A DNA stretch of 36,940 bases from the NCBI GenBank assembly GCA_030650875.1, contig JAUSDK010000037.1, forward strand, positions 1-36,940, written 5' to 3'. Positions 6,812 through 14,839 of this stretch are shown in pieces (the first letter of the stretch is position 1; every line of letters begins with the position of its first letter). The stretch is from Polaromonas sp. Lineage in GTDB: Bacteria > Pseudomonadota > Gammaproteobacteria > Burkholderiales > Burkholderiaceae_C. Under the pieces are notes generated by a model that saw only the letters and a program-made list of their open reading frames with translations, did not search any database and was not told where the DNA came from. Made by a program: the position numbers and the translations under genes.

Positions 6812-7625
6812 CGTTTCAAGCGCTGCAGCCGCCGCTGCGCCGCCCATCCTGATTTCCCTGACGGCGTTTGGCGCCGCCGAGGTGCGCCGCCACGGCCAGT
6901 GCTGGTTTACCCAGCTCAGCCATGCAGCCGGCGCCGATGGTGTGGAAGTGCGCAGCGAATTGCTGGTGGATGCGGCCAGCGAACTCCCGGCCATTGCCAG
7001 GGCTGTGCGCGACGCCGGCCTGTGCGTGGTGTATTCGAGCGCCGAGTACCTCTGGGCGGCCGACGGCACGCTGGATGTCGCCGCACTGGAAAGCGCGCTG
7101 GCCGCCGCCAAGGCGCTGGGTGCCCCCCGGCTGAAAATGGCGATAGGCGGCTTTGGCCCGGCTTCCCGCCACACGCTCGCGGCATTACAGGGCCAGCTGG
7201 ACGCTGCCAAGGTCGAGCTCGTGATCGAGAACGACCAGACGCCTGCCGCCGGCACCTTGCCCGCCTTGCAAGACTTCTTCAGCGTCGCCAATGGCCAGGG
7301 GATTTTTCTCGGCATGACCTTTGACATGGGCAACTGGCACTGGACCGGCGAATGCCCGCTGCAGGCCGCCCACGCGCTGGCGCCGCAGGTGCGTTATGTG
7401 CACTGCAAGGGTGTGCAGCGCCAGCCGCAGCGCTGGGTCGCGGTGCCGCTGGCCGAGTCCAGCGCGCCCTGGCGCGCCGTGTTGCGCGCCTTGCCGGCCG
7501 ATGTGCCCTGGGCGATTGAATACCCGCTGATCGGCGACGACCTGCTCGCGGTGACGCGCCGGGAAATCGACCAGTTGCGCAGCGTTGCCGCCCGCATGGC
7601 TGGCCGCATTCGCATTCCTTCCTGA
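6801..7625 (+). CDS. kguE: KguE-like sugar phosphate isomerase/epimerase (TIM barrel)
   Basis: 274 residues. It has the xylose-isomerase/AP-endonuclease-2 TIM-barrel fold. Likely metal ligands are the Glu of LVIENDQT, the Asp of TFDMGNWHW, the His of VRYVHCKG and the Glu of WAIEYPL, in the usual order. In Pseudomonas kguE is the first gene of the 2-ketogluconate operon kguEKTD; the exact reaction of its product is not firmly established as far as I know. Here too it is followed by a PfkB kinase and a 2-hydroxyacid dehydrogenase, which is the main reason for the symbol. Its start overlaps the ATPase gene by 11 bases. The alternative is an unspecific sugar isomerase of the same superfamily. Confidence 0.72.
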   Translation: MPTDVSSAAAAAAPPILISLTAFGAAEVRRHGQCWFTQLSHAAGADGVEVRSELLVDAASELPAIARAVRDAGLCVVYSSAEYLWAADGTLDVAALESALAAAKALGAPRLKMAIGGFGPASRHTLAALQGQLDAAKVELVIENDQTPAAGTLPALQDFFSVANGQGIFLGMTFDMGNWHWTGECPLQAAHALAPQVRYVHCKGVQRQPQRWVAVPLAESSAPWRAVLRALPADVPWAIEYPLIGDDLLAVTRREIDQLRSVAARMAGRIRIPS

Positions 7626-7644
7626 ATCACAACAAGAGACTTTT

Positions 7645-8592
7645 ATGACCCGCGCACTGGACGTGATTACTTTTGGCGAAGCCATGATGCTGCTGGTCGC
7701 TGACCGGCCCGGCCCGCTGGAACAAGCCGAAACCTTTTTCAAGCGCACCGCCGGCGCTGAAACCAATGTCGCCATCGGCCTGGCGCGGCTAGGCCTGAAG
7801 GTGGGCTGGGGCAGCCGCCTGGGCACCGATTCCATGGGCCGCTATTTGCTGGCCGCCATGGAAAAAGAAGGTATCGACTGTTCGCACGTCGTTTCCGATC
7901 CGTCACAAAAAACCGGCTTCCAGTTCAAGGGCAAGGTGCTTGATGGCAGCGACCCGCAGGTCGAATACCACCGCCAGGGCTCGGCCGCCAGCCACATGGG
8001 CGAGGCTGACATTGACCAGCCCTGGCTGCTGTCGGCCCGGCACCTGCACGCCACCGGCGTGTTTGCCGCCATTTCGGCCAGCACCCTGCCCGCTGCCCGC
8101 ACCACCATGGACCTGATGCGCGCCGCCGGCCGCAGCGTGTCGTTCGACCCCAACCTGCGCCCCACGCTGTGGGCCAGCCCCGAGCTGATGCGCCAAGCCA
8201 TCAACGACCTGGCCACACGCGCCGACTGGGTGTTGCCCGGCCTGGAGGAAGGCCGGTTTTTGACCGGCGAGGACAGCGCCGAAGGCATTGCCCGGTTTTA
8301 CCGCGAGCGCGGTGCCCAACTGGTCGTCGTCAAGCTGGGCGCGCAGGGGGCTTACTTCGACAGCGCCACGGCCGGCTGCGGCCATGTCCCCGGCTTTGCC
8401 GTGGCCCAGGTGATTGACACCGTGGGCGCCGGCGACGGCTTTGCGGTCGGCGTGATCAGCGCCCTGCTCGATGGCCAGGGCGTTCCCGAGGCGGTCAGGC
8501 GCGGCGCCTGGATTGGCGCGCGCGCGGTGCAGGTGCTGGGCGACAGCGAAGGACTGCCGACCCGCGCCGAGCTTGACGCGGCAGGGCTGTAA
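7645..8592 (+). CDS. kguK: PfkB-family kinase, 2-ketogluconokinase (or 2-keto-3-deoxygluconokinase)
   Basis: 315 residues from ATG 7645, preceded by AAGAGA; upstream in-frame codons belong to the previous gene's coding region. The ribokinase fold shows GAETNVAIGLARLG near the N-terminus (sugar site and lid) and DTVGAGDGFAVG near the C-terminus with the catalytic Asp and anion hole. The family phosphorylates 2-keto-3-deoxygluconate (KdgK) or 2-ketogluconate (KguK) at C6 using ATP. Sequence alone does not separate the two. Context favours KguK: a kguE-like gene before it, a reductase gene after it and PtxS-type operators. The product, 2-keto-6-phosphogluconate, would be the substrate of the next enzyme. 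It sits 19 bp after kguE and 3 bp before the dehydrogenase. Confidence 0.8.
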   Translation: MTRALDVITFGEAMMLLVADRPGPLEQAETFFKRTAGAETNVAIGLARLGLKVGWGSRLGTDSMGRYLLAAMEKEGIDCSHVVSDPSQKTGFQFKGKVLDGSDPQVEYHRQGSAASHMGEADIDQPWLLSARHLHATGVFAAISASTLPAARTTMDLMRAAGRSVSFDPNLRPTLWASPELMRQAINDLATRADWVLPGLEEGRFLTGEDSAEGIARFYRERGAQLVVVKLGAQGAYFDSATAGCGHVPGFAVAQVIDTVGAGDGFAVGVISALLDGQGVPEAVRRGAWIGARAVQVLGDSEGLPTRAELDAAGL

Positions 8593-8595
8593 GCG

Positions 8596-9597
8596 ATGAG
8601 CACCCCAACGCGCAAAAAAGTATTGGTCTTTCGCGAACTGCCGCCCGACCAGCTGGCCCGCCTGCAAGCGCAGCATGACGTCACCGTTGCCAACCCGCGC
8701 CTGCCCGGGCAGTTGCCCGCCTTCGAGGCCGCTCTGGCCACGGCCGAGGGCATGATCGGCTCCAGCTACCCCATCGGCGAAGCGCTGCTGGCCCGGGCAC
8801 CACAGCTCCAGGTGATCTCCAGCGTGTCGGTGGGTGTCGACAACTACGCCCTGGGCGCACTGGCGGCGCGCGGCATTGTGCTGTGCCACACGCCCGGCGT
8901 GCTGACCGAAACCACCGCCGACACCATCTTTTCCCTCATCATGGCCACCAGCCGCCGGCTGGTCGAGTTGGCCAGCCATGTGCGCGAAGGCCGCTGGAGC
9001 CGCAACATCGGCGAAGACCTGTTTGGCTGGGATGTGCATGGCAAGACCCTGGGCATTCTGGGCTTTGGCCGCATCGGCCAGGCCGTGGCGCGGCGCGCGG
9101 CGCTGGGCTTTGGCATGCCGGTGCTCTACCACTGCCGCCGCCCGGTAGACCTGGCCACCACTTCACCCGAACTGGCCGGCAAAGCCACCCGCACAACGCT
9201 CGATGAACTGCTCCAGCGCGCCGACATCGTCGCGGCCGTGCTGCCCCTGTCCGCTGAAACGCGCGGCCTGATGGGCGAGCGCGAATTCGGCCTGATGAAG
9301 CCGGGCGCCATTTTCATCAACGGCGCGCGCGGCGCCATCGTGCACGAGGGCGCCCTGCTCCACGCGCTGGACCACGGCACCCTGCGCGCCGCCGGCCTCG
9401 ACGTATTCGCCACCGAACCGCTGCCGCTGGATTCGCCGTTGCGCACCCACCCCAAGGTCACCGCCCTGCCGCACATCGGCTCAGCGACGTTTGAAACGCG
9501 CCACGCCATGGCCGTGCTAGCCACCAGCAACTTGCTGCAGGCCCTGGCGGGCGAGCGGCCGGATGCCGTGTTCAACCTGGAAACGGCAGCGATCTAG
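8596..9597 (+). CDS. kguD: D-2-hydroxyacid dehydrogenase, probable 2-ketogluconate-6-phosphate reductase
   Basis: 333 residues. It is an NAD(P)-dependent D-isomer-specific 2-hydroxyacid dehydrogenase: Rossmann motif GILGFGRIGQAVARRA in the middle, and the catalytic triad Arg (NGARGAIV), Glu (FATEPLP) and His (LPHIGSAT). KguD of Pseudomonas reduces 2-keto-6-phosphogluconate to 6-phosphogluconate, which enters the Entner-Doudoroff pathway; GhrB/TkrA relatives reduce 2-ketogluconate or glyoxylate. As last gene of this operon, 3 bp after the kinase, the KguD role fits best. An imperfect hairpin follows the stop. The specific substrate is inferred. Confidence 0.82.
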   Translation: MSTPTRKKVLVFRELPPDQLARLQAQHDVTVANPRLPGQLPAFEAALATAEGMIGSSYPIGEALLARAPQLQVISSVSVGVDNYALGALAARGIVLCHTPGVLTETTADTIFSLIMATSRRLVELASHVREGRWSRNIGEDLFGWDVHGKTLGILGFGRIGQAVARRAALGFGMPVLYHCRRPVDLATTSPELAGKATRTTLDELLQRADIVAAVLPLSAETRGLMGEREFGLMKPGAIFINGARGAIVHEGALLHALDHGTLRAAGLDVFATEPLPLDSPLRTHPKVTALPHIGSATFETRHAMAVLATSNLLQALAGERPDAVFNLETAAI

Positions 9598-9640
9598 CGC
9601 CAGCGGCCACAAGCAGCCACTGCGCGCTGTCAGGTTTCTT
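9596..9640 (+). terminator. Weak candidate terminator after the sugar-acid operon
   Basis: AGCGC at 9596-9600 can pair with GCGCT at 9624-9628, with further pairing of GGC and GCC inside, and a broken T-rich tract (GGTTTCTT) follows. The stem is imperfect and the gap to the converging gene is only 32 bp, so this is tentative. Confidence 0.25.
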
Positions 9641-10589
9641 CAGGCTTGGCCGGCCGGGGGATCTTCTTGAACTTGATCAGCCGGTTGGTTTCGATCTTGT
9701 CTTTTTTGACCTGCCGCTCGGCGTCCAGCTTTTGCCCTGCGGCCAGCCACTGGGCATACTCTTCGGGGGTTTCCAGCGTGATGCGGCCGGTGGTCGCGGC
9801 ACGAAATTCGTAAATCACGATTTCAGCGGCTTTTTGCAGGTTGATGCGGCCCTTGGTCAACACCGCGCCGCGCTTGCGACCAATGTTTTCGAGCAACTCT
9901 TCATCGGTGATGCCGGGCGGCACGTCGACCTTGTAGCGCGCCTGCAGCAAGCCGGGGTAATTTTTAATCAGGTAATCGAGCAGCTCCAGCGCGACCTCCT
10001 CTTCTTCGAAGGCGTTGCGGCCAATGGCGCCGCTGGCAGCCAGGTTGTAACCGCTTTTGGCGACGATGATGCGCGGCCAGAGCATGCCGGGCGTGTCCCA
10101 CAAATAAAATCCGTCGGCCAGCACGATGCGCTGCTCCAGCTTGGTCACGCCGGCCTCGTCGCCGGTCTTGGTCACGCGCTTGCCGGTCAGGGTGTTGATC
10201 AGCGTCGATTTGCCGACGTTGGGGATGCCGCAAATCAGCACGCGCATCGGCTTGACCATGCTGCCGCGCGTGGGCGCCAGCGCATGGCAGGCCTCGATCA
10301 GGGCTTTGGCCGGTGTGGTCATGCTGGCGTCCAGCCCGATGGCCCGGGTGCCGGGCAGACTGTTGTAGTGGGCCAGCCAGAGCGCGGTGCGCGCCGGGTC
10401 GGCCAGGTCCTGCTTGTTCAGCACCTTGAGCGCAGGCTTGGCGCCGGTCAATTCGGCCAGCATCGGGTTGGCGCTGGAGCCGGGCAGGCGCGCATCGAGC
10501 AGCTCGATCACGACATCAATTTCCTTGATGCGCTCCTGAATTGCTTTTTTGGTCAAATGCATGTGACCCGGAAACCATTGAATAGCCAT
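9630..10589 (-). CDS. rbgA: Ribosome biogenesis GTPase RbgA/YlqF
   Basis: 319 residues from the ATG at 10589 (MAIQWFPGHMHLTKKAI), the conserved start of this family; the frame is open further upstream, but those residues are not family-like. The G motifs are circularly permuted as in YlqF/YjeQ-type GTPases: G4 NKQD at 58-61 precedes G1 GIPNVGKST (121-129) and G3 DTPG (165-168). In Bacillus RbgA acts in late assembly of the large ribosomal subunit; the proteobacterial counterpart is presumed similar. A basic C-terminal tail (RLIKFKKIPRPAKP) may touch rRNA. It converges with the sugar-acid operon and diverges from a small membrane protein gene. Confidence 0.9.
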   Translation of the reverse strand: MAIQWFPGHMHLTKKAIQERIKEIDVVIELLDARLPGSSANPMLAELTGAKPALKVLNKQDLADPARTALWLAHYNSLPGTRAIGLDASMTTPAKALIEACHALAPTRGSMVKPMRVLICGIPNVGKSTLINTLTGKRVTKTGDEAGVTKLEQRIVLADGFYLWDTPGMLWPRIIVAKSGYNLAASGAIGRNAFEEEEVALELLDYLIKNYPGLLQARYKVDVPPGITDEELLENIGRKRGAVLTKGRINLQKAAEIVIYEFRAATTGRITLETPEEYAQWLAAGQKLDAERQVKKDKIETNRLIKFKKIPRPAKPEET

Positions 10590-10750
10590 CTCTGAACGTT
10601 CTTTCTTTACTTTTTGCACTGCACGAGCACGGATTGTCAACGCTCTGGCCGGGATGAAGGAAAATTGCGCCAAGCGGACTTGAAAAACGCGGCGTCACGC
10701 TGCAAGCCCATCCCCTCATTACCCCATCACCCCAACGAATTGACTACCCC

Positions 10751-11020
10751 ATGCCCTTACCCGAAGCCCCCACCCGCCGCCCCAACAACCCGGCCAGCCG
10801 CCAGGCGGACCACAAAGCCAACAACGACGTGCTGATCAAGGGGATCTTGTGCATCCTGATCGGCCTGGGCGTGGTGGTGTCGCCCTATTTCATCACGTCA
10901 CCGGGCATGCAGGGCATTGTGGCCAACACTGCAGTCGTCGGCTGGTTTTCGCTGGTGCTGGGATGCGGGTTCATCGGCGTGTACATCAAGCGGCGCATGG
11001 CAGCCTCAAAAAAACCGTAA
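10751..11020 (+). CDS. Small two-helix membrane protein of unknown function
   Basis: 89 residues. A polar, Pro/Arg/Asn-rich N-terminus of about 27 residues is followed by two hydrophobic segments (ILCILIGLGVVVSPYFI and TAVVGWFSLVLGCGFIGVYI) and a basic tail (KRRMAASKKP). The positive-inside rule puts both ends in the cytoplasm. I do not recognise a characterised family. The next small gene starts 17 bp downstream, so they are probably cotranscribed. Confidence 0.72.
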   Translation: MPLPEAPTRRPNNPASRQADHKANNDVLIKGILCILIGLGVVVSPYFITSPGMQGIVANTAVVGWFSLVLGCGFIGVYIKRRMAASKKP

Positions 11021-11037
11021 GTTCGCGAGCCAGGGCC

Positions 11038-11247
11038 ATGCCGGACCTCCCCACCGACCGCGAAGCCGCGCTTGCGTCCATGCACGCCTTGCAAGCGCGC
11101 GCCCAGGCCGCCAGCGTGGCGCTGCGAGCGCCGCCGCAGGAACCCACGACCTGCTGCGGGCGCGGCTGCAATGGCTGCGTCTGGGAAGGCTACTACAGCG
11201 CGGTAGCCTGGTGGCGCGAAGATGCGCTGCTCACGCTGCAAGCCTGA
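11038..11247 (+). CDS. Small Cys-rich Oxidored-like protein
   Basis: 69 residues from ATG 11038. The second half contains PPQEPTTCCGRGCNGCVWEGYY, the signature of the Oxidored-like domain (C-C-G-x-G-C-x-x-C-V-W) found at the N-terminus of some eukaryotic oxidoreductases and as small stand-alone proteins in proteobacteria. The four cysteines suggest metal or redox binding, but no activity is known to me. The start is chosen because upstream in-frame sequence overlaps the preceding small membrane protein gene. gshA ends on the other strand 49 bp away. Confidence 0.75.
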   Translation: MPDLPTDREAALASMHALQARAQAASVALRAPPQEPTTCCGRGCNGCVWEGYYSAVAWWREDALLTLQA

Positions 11248-11296
11248 GCCCGCGTGAAGCGACCAAAGGCCTTTTCTACCTGAATATTACCGAGTC

Positions 11297-12871
11297 TCAC
11301 GCAGGCACGGCCTTGGGGGCCGGCACGCCCAGGCGCTCGGCCGACACATACTGCTGGCGGTAAACCTCAAAGGGCATGGTGTCCGACGCTTCAATCTGCT
11401 TTTGCGCCTGGATCGACGCCTCGGTCATCGCCGTGAAGCGGGCCAGTTGCTCGTCTGACAAGGGCAGTTTTTCCAGTTCAAGGTGCGTCTTTTCGGACTG
11501 GGCCCGGGCAAACTGGACAAAGGAGTTGCCATAGTCCTGCGCCATGGCCGCCAGCACACGGGCCGATGGCAGGCTGCTGGCGTCGCGCAAGCCGGCCTGG
11601 GCAGCAACCAGCGTTTCGCTGTACTGGGTGCCGCCATGCACGGCGTCCAGCGCGGCGGCAATCGGCGCGAATTCGGCCACCAACTCGGTGCCCCACACCG
11701 TCAGGGGCACTTCGCCACCCGCGCGCTTCAGGGTCAGGCCAGGCTGGCGGCCGCGCTCGGCCGTCTGGTGCTGGTTGTGCTTGAGTTCGGTGATCTCCTG
11801 CGGCGTGTCGTCAGGGCTGCCCGATAGCAGGCAGTGCAGCAGAAATACGTCGATGAAACGCATGGTTTGCGCATTGATGCCCACGGTCTCGAACGGGTCC
11901 AGGTCCATCAGCCGCACTTCCACGTATTCCACGCCGCGCTCGCGCAGCGCGTGCAAGGGGCGCTCGCCCTGGCGGATCACCCGCTTGGGCCGGATGGTGC
12001 CGTAAAACTCGTTTTCAATCTGCAGCAGTGTGGTGGCCAGCTGGTTGTAGTCGCCGCCCGGGTTGCGGATGCCCACTTTTTCATATGGCGGATAAGGCCG
12101 CGTCAGCGCATCCTGCAAGGAAGCGCCGTAACCTTCCAGGCTGTTGTAGCTGACGGCCAGCGAAGCCTGCGCGTCGCTCTGGTAGCCCAGCCGCCCCATG
12201 CGCAGCGAGGTGCCGTGCGGCATGTACATGGTGCTTTCGGCCAGCGGCTGCAGCTCATGCTGGCGCCCGGCGACAAAAGTGGAGCACACGGACGGCGATG
12301 CGCCAAACAGGTAGAGCAGCAAAAACGCGTGGCGGCGGAAATTGCGGATCAGCGCAAAGTACTGCTCGCTCGTCACGCCTGGCAGCGACCAGTTGTAGTG
12401 GATGCCCGAAATGGTCTGCATGCGCCGGCCATAGCGGTGGCTCAGGCCCATGCGGTAGACGCTCTTGGCGCGCCCGACGTTGGACGCGCCGAAGCGGGCA
12501 ATCGGAATGGTCTCGTCGGTCGGCAAATCGCAGGGCATGCTGGAGACCCAGAGCATTTCGTCGCCCATGTCCTTCATGGCGCGGTAGGTGAACTGGTGCA
12601 ATTGCGTGAGTTCTTCGAGCGCGGCCTCGGGGCTGGCGTGCACGTCCGTCACCAGTTCGACCTGGGACTCGCTGAAATCGGTGGTGATGTGCGGGTGCGT
12701 CAGGGCTGAGCCGAGTGCGGCCGGATGCGGCGTCAGCGCCAGGGCGCCGCTGGGCTGGGCGCGCAGGCTTTCCTTTTCGATACCCCGGCGCATGCCCTTG
12801 AGCCGGTCTGGCGTCAGCGCTTTCAGGCGGTCCTGCAAAAGCGCGCCCGCAGGCGCATGCAACTTGGTCAT
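11297..12871 (-). CDS. gshA: Glutamate-cysteine ligase
   Basis: 524 residues from ATG 12871, with GGGAACG about ten bases upstream. It catalyses the ATP-dependent joining of glutamate and cysteine, the first and rate-limiting step of glutathione synthesis, in the cytoplasm. It resembles the E. coli-type (class 1) enzyme in length and in segments such as GIRNPGGDYNQLATTLLQIE, YVEVRLMDLDPF and MRFIDVFLLHCLL. The frame extends about 50 codons upstream to 13021 without family-like sequence, so the shorter start is preferred. No gshB is nearby. Its upstream region is the long gap 12872-13256. Confidence 0.93.
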   Translation of the reverse strand: MTKLHAPAGALLQDRLKALTPDRLKGMRRGIEKESLRAQPSGALALTPHPAALGSALTHPHITTDFSESQVELVTDVHASPEAALEELTQLHQFTYRAMKDMGDEMLWVSSMPCDLPTDETIPIARFGASNVGRAKSVYRMGLSHRYGRRMQTISGIHYNWSLPGVTSEQYFALIRNFRRHAFLLLYLFGASPSVCSTFVAGRQHELQPLAESTMYMPHGTSLRMGRLGYQSDAQASLAVSYNSLEGYGASLQDALTRPYPPYEKVGIRNPGGDYNQLATTLLQIENEFYGTIRPKRVIRQGERPLHALRERGVEYVEVRLMDLDPFETVGINAQTMRFIDVFLLHCLLSGSPDDTPQEITELKHNQHQTAERGRQPGLTLKRAGGEVPLTVWGTELVAEFAPIAAALDAVHGGTQYSETLVAAQAGLRDASSLPSARVLAAMAQDYGNSFVQFARAQSEKTHLELEKLPLSDEQLARFTAMTEASIQAQKQIEASDTMPFEVYRQQYVSAERLGVPAPKAVPA

Positions 12872-13256
12872 TTCGTCGTTCCCAGATTCTTGAAGTGGCG
12901 TGGAAGGTATCACAGGCCAGCCGTTTGCGCTGGCGCAAAGGCCTTGCCTGCATGGCGCGCTGGAGTCTGCCAGGGACTGCGTGCGGCGGGATGGCAGGCT
13001 TGGCGCTGCTGCCTTGATCATACAAGGCTGTTTTTAGACCGGTGCCATGGCCTTTGGCCCCGGGTGTCACGCCCCAACCACGTCCGACTGGCCTGAAGAA
13101 GAAACTTGACTTGACTTGACTTGCCGGCCGGGCTCAACGACGATAAAAAGTGTTTTACGATCCATAGAGGTCGCTTGCCACCCAAGGCCAAAGGGATTTC
13201 GGATTAACAGGACTTCATGCGCCCGTGCCCTTTTTCAATGGAGGCTCAAAAGAATT
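12872..13256. other. Intergenic region between gshA and the uncharacterised 222-residue gene
   Basis: I see no convincing gene in these 385 bases. It must hold divergent promoters. The clearest structure is a tandem array of four ACTTG units at 13104-13123, which makes several overlapping TTGACT strings (-35-like); GATAAA lies at 13142-13147. None of the TTGACT copies has the ideal 17-bp spacing to it. A Shine-Dalgarno-like GGAGG is at about 13240, a little far from the ATG at 13257. Confidence 0.5.
13104..13123. repeat. Pentanucleotide tandem repeat (ACTTG)4
   Basis: Four exact ACTTG units lie 133 bp before the start of the downstream gene. Each junction creates TTGAC, so the array consists of repeated -35-like strings, and a change in unit number would move them relative to any downstream -10 box. 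Confidence 0.9.
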
Positions 13257-13925
13257 ATGAAATTGATACAAAAAATCTTCAGCAGGCCCACACCAGATTC
13301 ACTGACGCCTACGCCTGCGCTGCCCCCTAAAGCCCAGGACCCGCACGACAAGACCCCGTCCCTACTGGAAGGGTCGGAGAATGCCACGCGGAGTCATCTG
13401 GCCCATGTGCTGCTGCGCGACCTCCTGCGTAAACACGGCATACCGGCGCAATGGATTGACCTGAAAATGCTGGTGGTGTCCAGCATCAGCCGTGGCGCGG
13501 GCCTGCACATGCGGCTGATCGTCAAACAGTGGGACCCACGGCTCATGAACTACGCCCTGGCGCTGCAAAACGAGGTGATGACCGATGCGGTGCGCTTTGA
13601 CCCGCAGGCCTCGCAGTGGCTGCACGGCATTTCGTGGCAACTGGAAATGGCGGACAGCTGCCCCTACACCAAGCTGCCCGACAAGGCCTTCTGGCTTGAT
13701 GAGACAGAAAAACAGGCAGCGCCCATGACGGCCACAGCCCCTGTTGCCCAGGCGTTGACCGTCAGTCAGGCGGCAGAAGCAGAAGCAGAAGCAGAAGCAG
13801 ACGATGCCGAGGAAGATTTGAACCGCCTGTTTTTCATACGCGATCAGGAACTTGAAAGGTCTGCCAGCGGGCACGCGCCGCTCGGCTACGAGAGCACCCA
13901 GCCCTCACCGCTTGAGCCTATGTAA
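13257..13925 (+). CDS. Uncharacterised protein with Glu-Ala repeat
   Basis: 222 residues from ATG 13257 (MKLIQKIFSRPTPDS). The first 50 residues are Pro/Thr-rich and look disordered. A folded core of about 50-150 follows (SHLAHVLLRDLLRKHGIPAQWIDLK, then RGAGLHMRLIVKQWDPRLM), mixed alpha/beta by appearance. An acidic low-complexity stretch of Ala-Glu repeats comes next, encoded by GCAGAA tandem units at 13773-13802. No signal peptide or membrane segment, so probably cytoplasmic. I do not recognise a characterised family; proteins of this look occur in Comamonadaceae. Real coding is supported by the Lys-rich N-terminus and strong third-position GC. Confidence 0.7.
   Translation: MKLIQKIFSRPTPDSLTPTPALPPKAQDPHDKTPSLLEGSENATRSHLAHVLLRDLLRKHGIPAQWIDLKMLVVSSISRGAGLHMRLIVKQWDPRLMNYALALQNEVMTDAVRFDPQASQWLHGISWQLEMADSCPYTKLPDKAFWLDETEKQAAPMTATAPVAQALTVSQAAEAEAEAEADDAEEDLNRLFFIRDQELERSASGHAPLGYESTQPSPLEPM
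13773..13802 (+). repeat. In-frame hexanucleotide repeat (GCAGAA)4 plus a variant unit
   Basis: Four exact GCAGAA units followed by GCAGAC encode the Ala-Glu tract of the surrounding gene. Unit gain or loss would keep the frame and lengthen or shorten the acidic linker. Confidence 0.9.
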
Positions 13926-14017
13926 GCCGCCCAGCGGCTGGGTATGCGCTATTGGGCCGCCGGGTACGCCCGCGCCACCTGCGCCAACGCTCCTTTTTCA
14001 CCGTGTATCGAGCCGGC

Positions 14018-14680
14018 TCAGGCCAGCACGCGACGCAACCATTGCGCCAGGTCGGCAATCTCCTGCGGGCAGACCGAGTGCTCCATCGGGTAGTCGTGCC
14101 ACTCCACCGGGTAGCCCAGCGCCAGCAGCGCGTCGCGCGTGTCGGTGGCGCGCGGCAGCGCCACCACGCCGTCGCGCGTACCGTGGCCCAGGAACAGCGG
14201 CACATCCTGGTTGGCGGCGCTGCGCTCGGCTGCCGTTTTATCGGCCAGCGGTAAATAGCCTGAAAGATTCACAACGCCGGCCAAACGCTCGCCGTGGCGC
14301 AGGCCGGTCATGAGGGCCATGGCACCGCCCTGCGAGAAACCAGCCACCACGATGCGGTGGGCCGGAATGCCGCGCGATTTTTCCTGGTCAATCAGCGCTT
14401 CAATCGCCGCCTGCGAGTGGCGCAAGCCGCCCTCATCTTCGCGCCGGATCAGGTCGGCGCCCAGAATGTCGTACCAGGCCGGCATGACGTAGCCGCCATT
14501 GATGGTGACGGGAATGCTCGGGGCGCTTGGAAACAAAAAGCGCACCGGGCCCACGCCAGACAGATCGAGCTGCTCGGCAATCGGCACAAAGTCGCGCCCG
14601 TCCGCGCCCAGCCCGTGCATGATGAGAATGGTGGCAACGGGTTGGTCGCCGGTTTGGGCTTCCAGAACTTCAAGAGACAT
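14018..14680 (-). CDS. Carboxylesterase / phospholipase family hydrolase
   Basis: 220 residues from ATG 14680 (MSLEVLEAQTGDQPVATILI); the frame reads farther upstream but without family-like sequence. Alpha/beta hydrolase of the acyl-protein thioesterase/carboxylesterase type. The oxyanion region LIMHGLGADGRDF is near the N-terminus, the nucleophile Ser116 sits in GFSQGG, Asp170 in GHGTRDGVV, and His201 in YPMEHSVCPQE, giving a complete triad in the right order. It likely hydrolyses short-chain esters or lysophospholipids in the cytoplasm. It resembles esterase EstB of Pseudomonas fluorescens by memory. It stands alone between converging and parallel small genes. Confidence 0.87.
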   Translation of the reverse strand: MSLEVLEAQTGDQPVATILIMHGLGADGRDFVPIAEQLDLSGVGPVRFLFPSAPSIPVTINGGYVMPAWYDILGADLIRREDEGGLRHSQAAIEALIDQEKSRGIPAHRIVVAGFSQGGAMALMTGLRHGERLAGVVNLSGYLPLADKTAAERSAANQDVPLFLGHGTRDGVVALPRATDTRDALLALGYPVEWHDYPMEHSVCPQEIADLAQWLRRVLA

Positions 14681-14839
14681 GCGATGACCCGATACAGGTG
14701 AGGATGTAAAAAAGCGGTGGAACGGTGGGCGCCTGACAGGATCAGGCGCGGCAAGGGCCACACCAGGCCCCGATTCTAGGGGCGCCGCCATGATCAAAAA
14801 ACACGCAGGGTTATGGGCCGGACAGCAGGCAACCAGCCC

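Noticed and set aside
5018-7333. A 771-codon open frame on the minus strand opposite the transporter genes
   Set aside because: It is antisense to three well-supported genes and crosses their boundaries, and its translation has the His/Gly/Arg-rich look of a shadow frame in GC-rich DNA.
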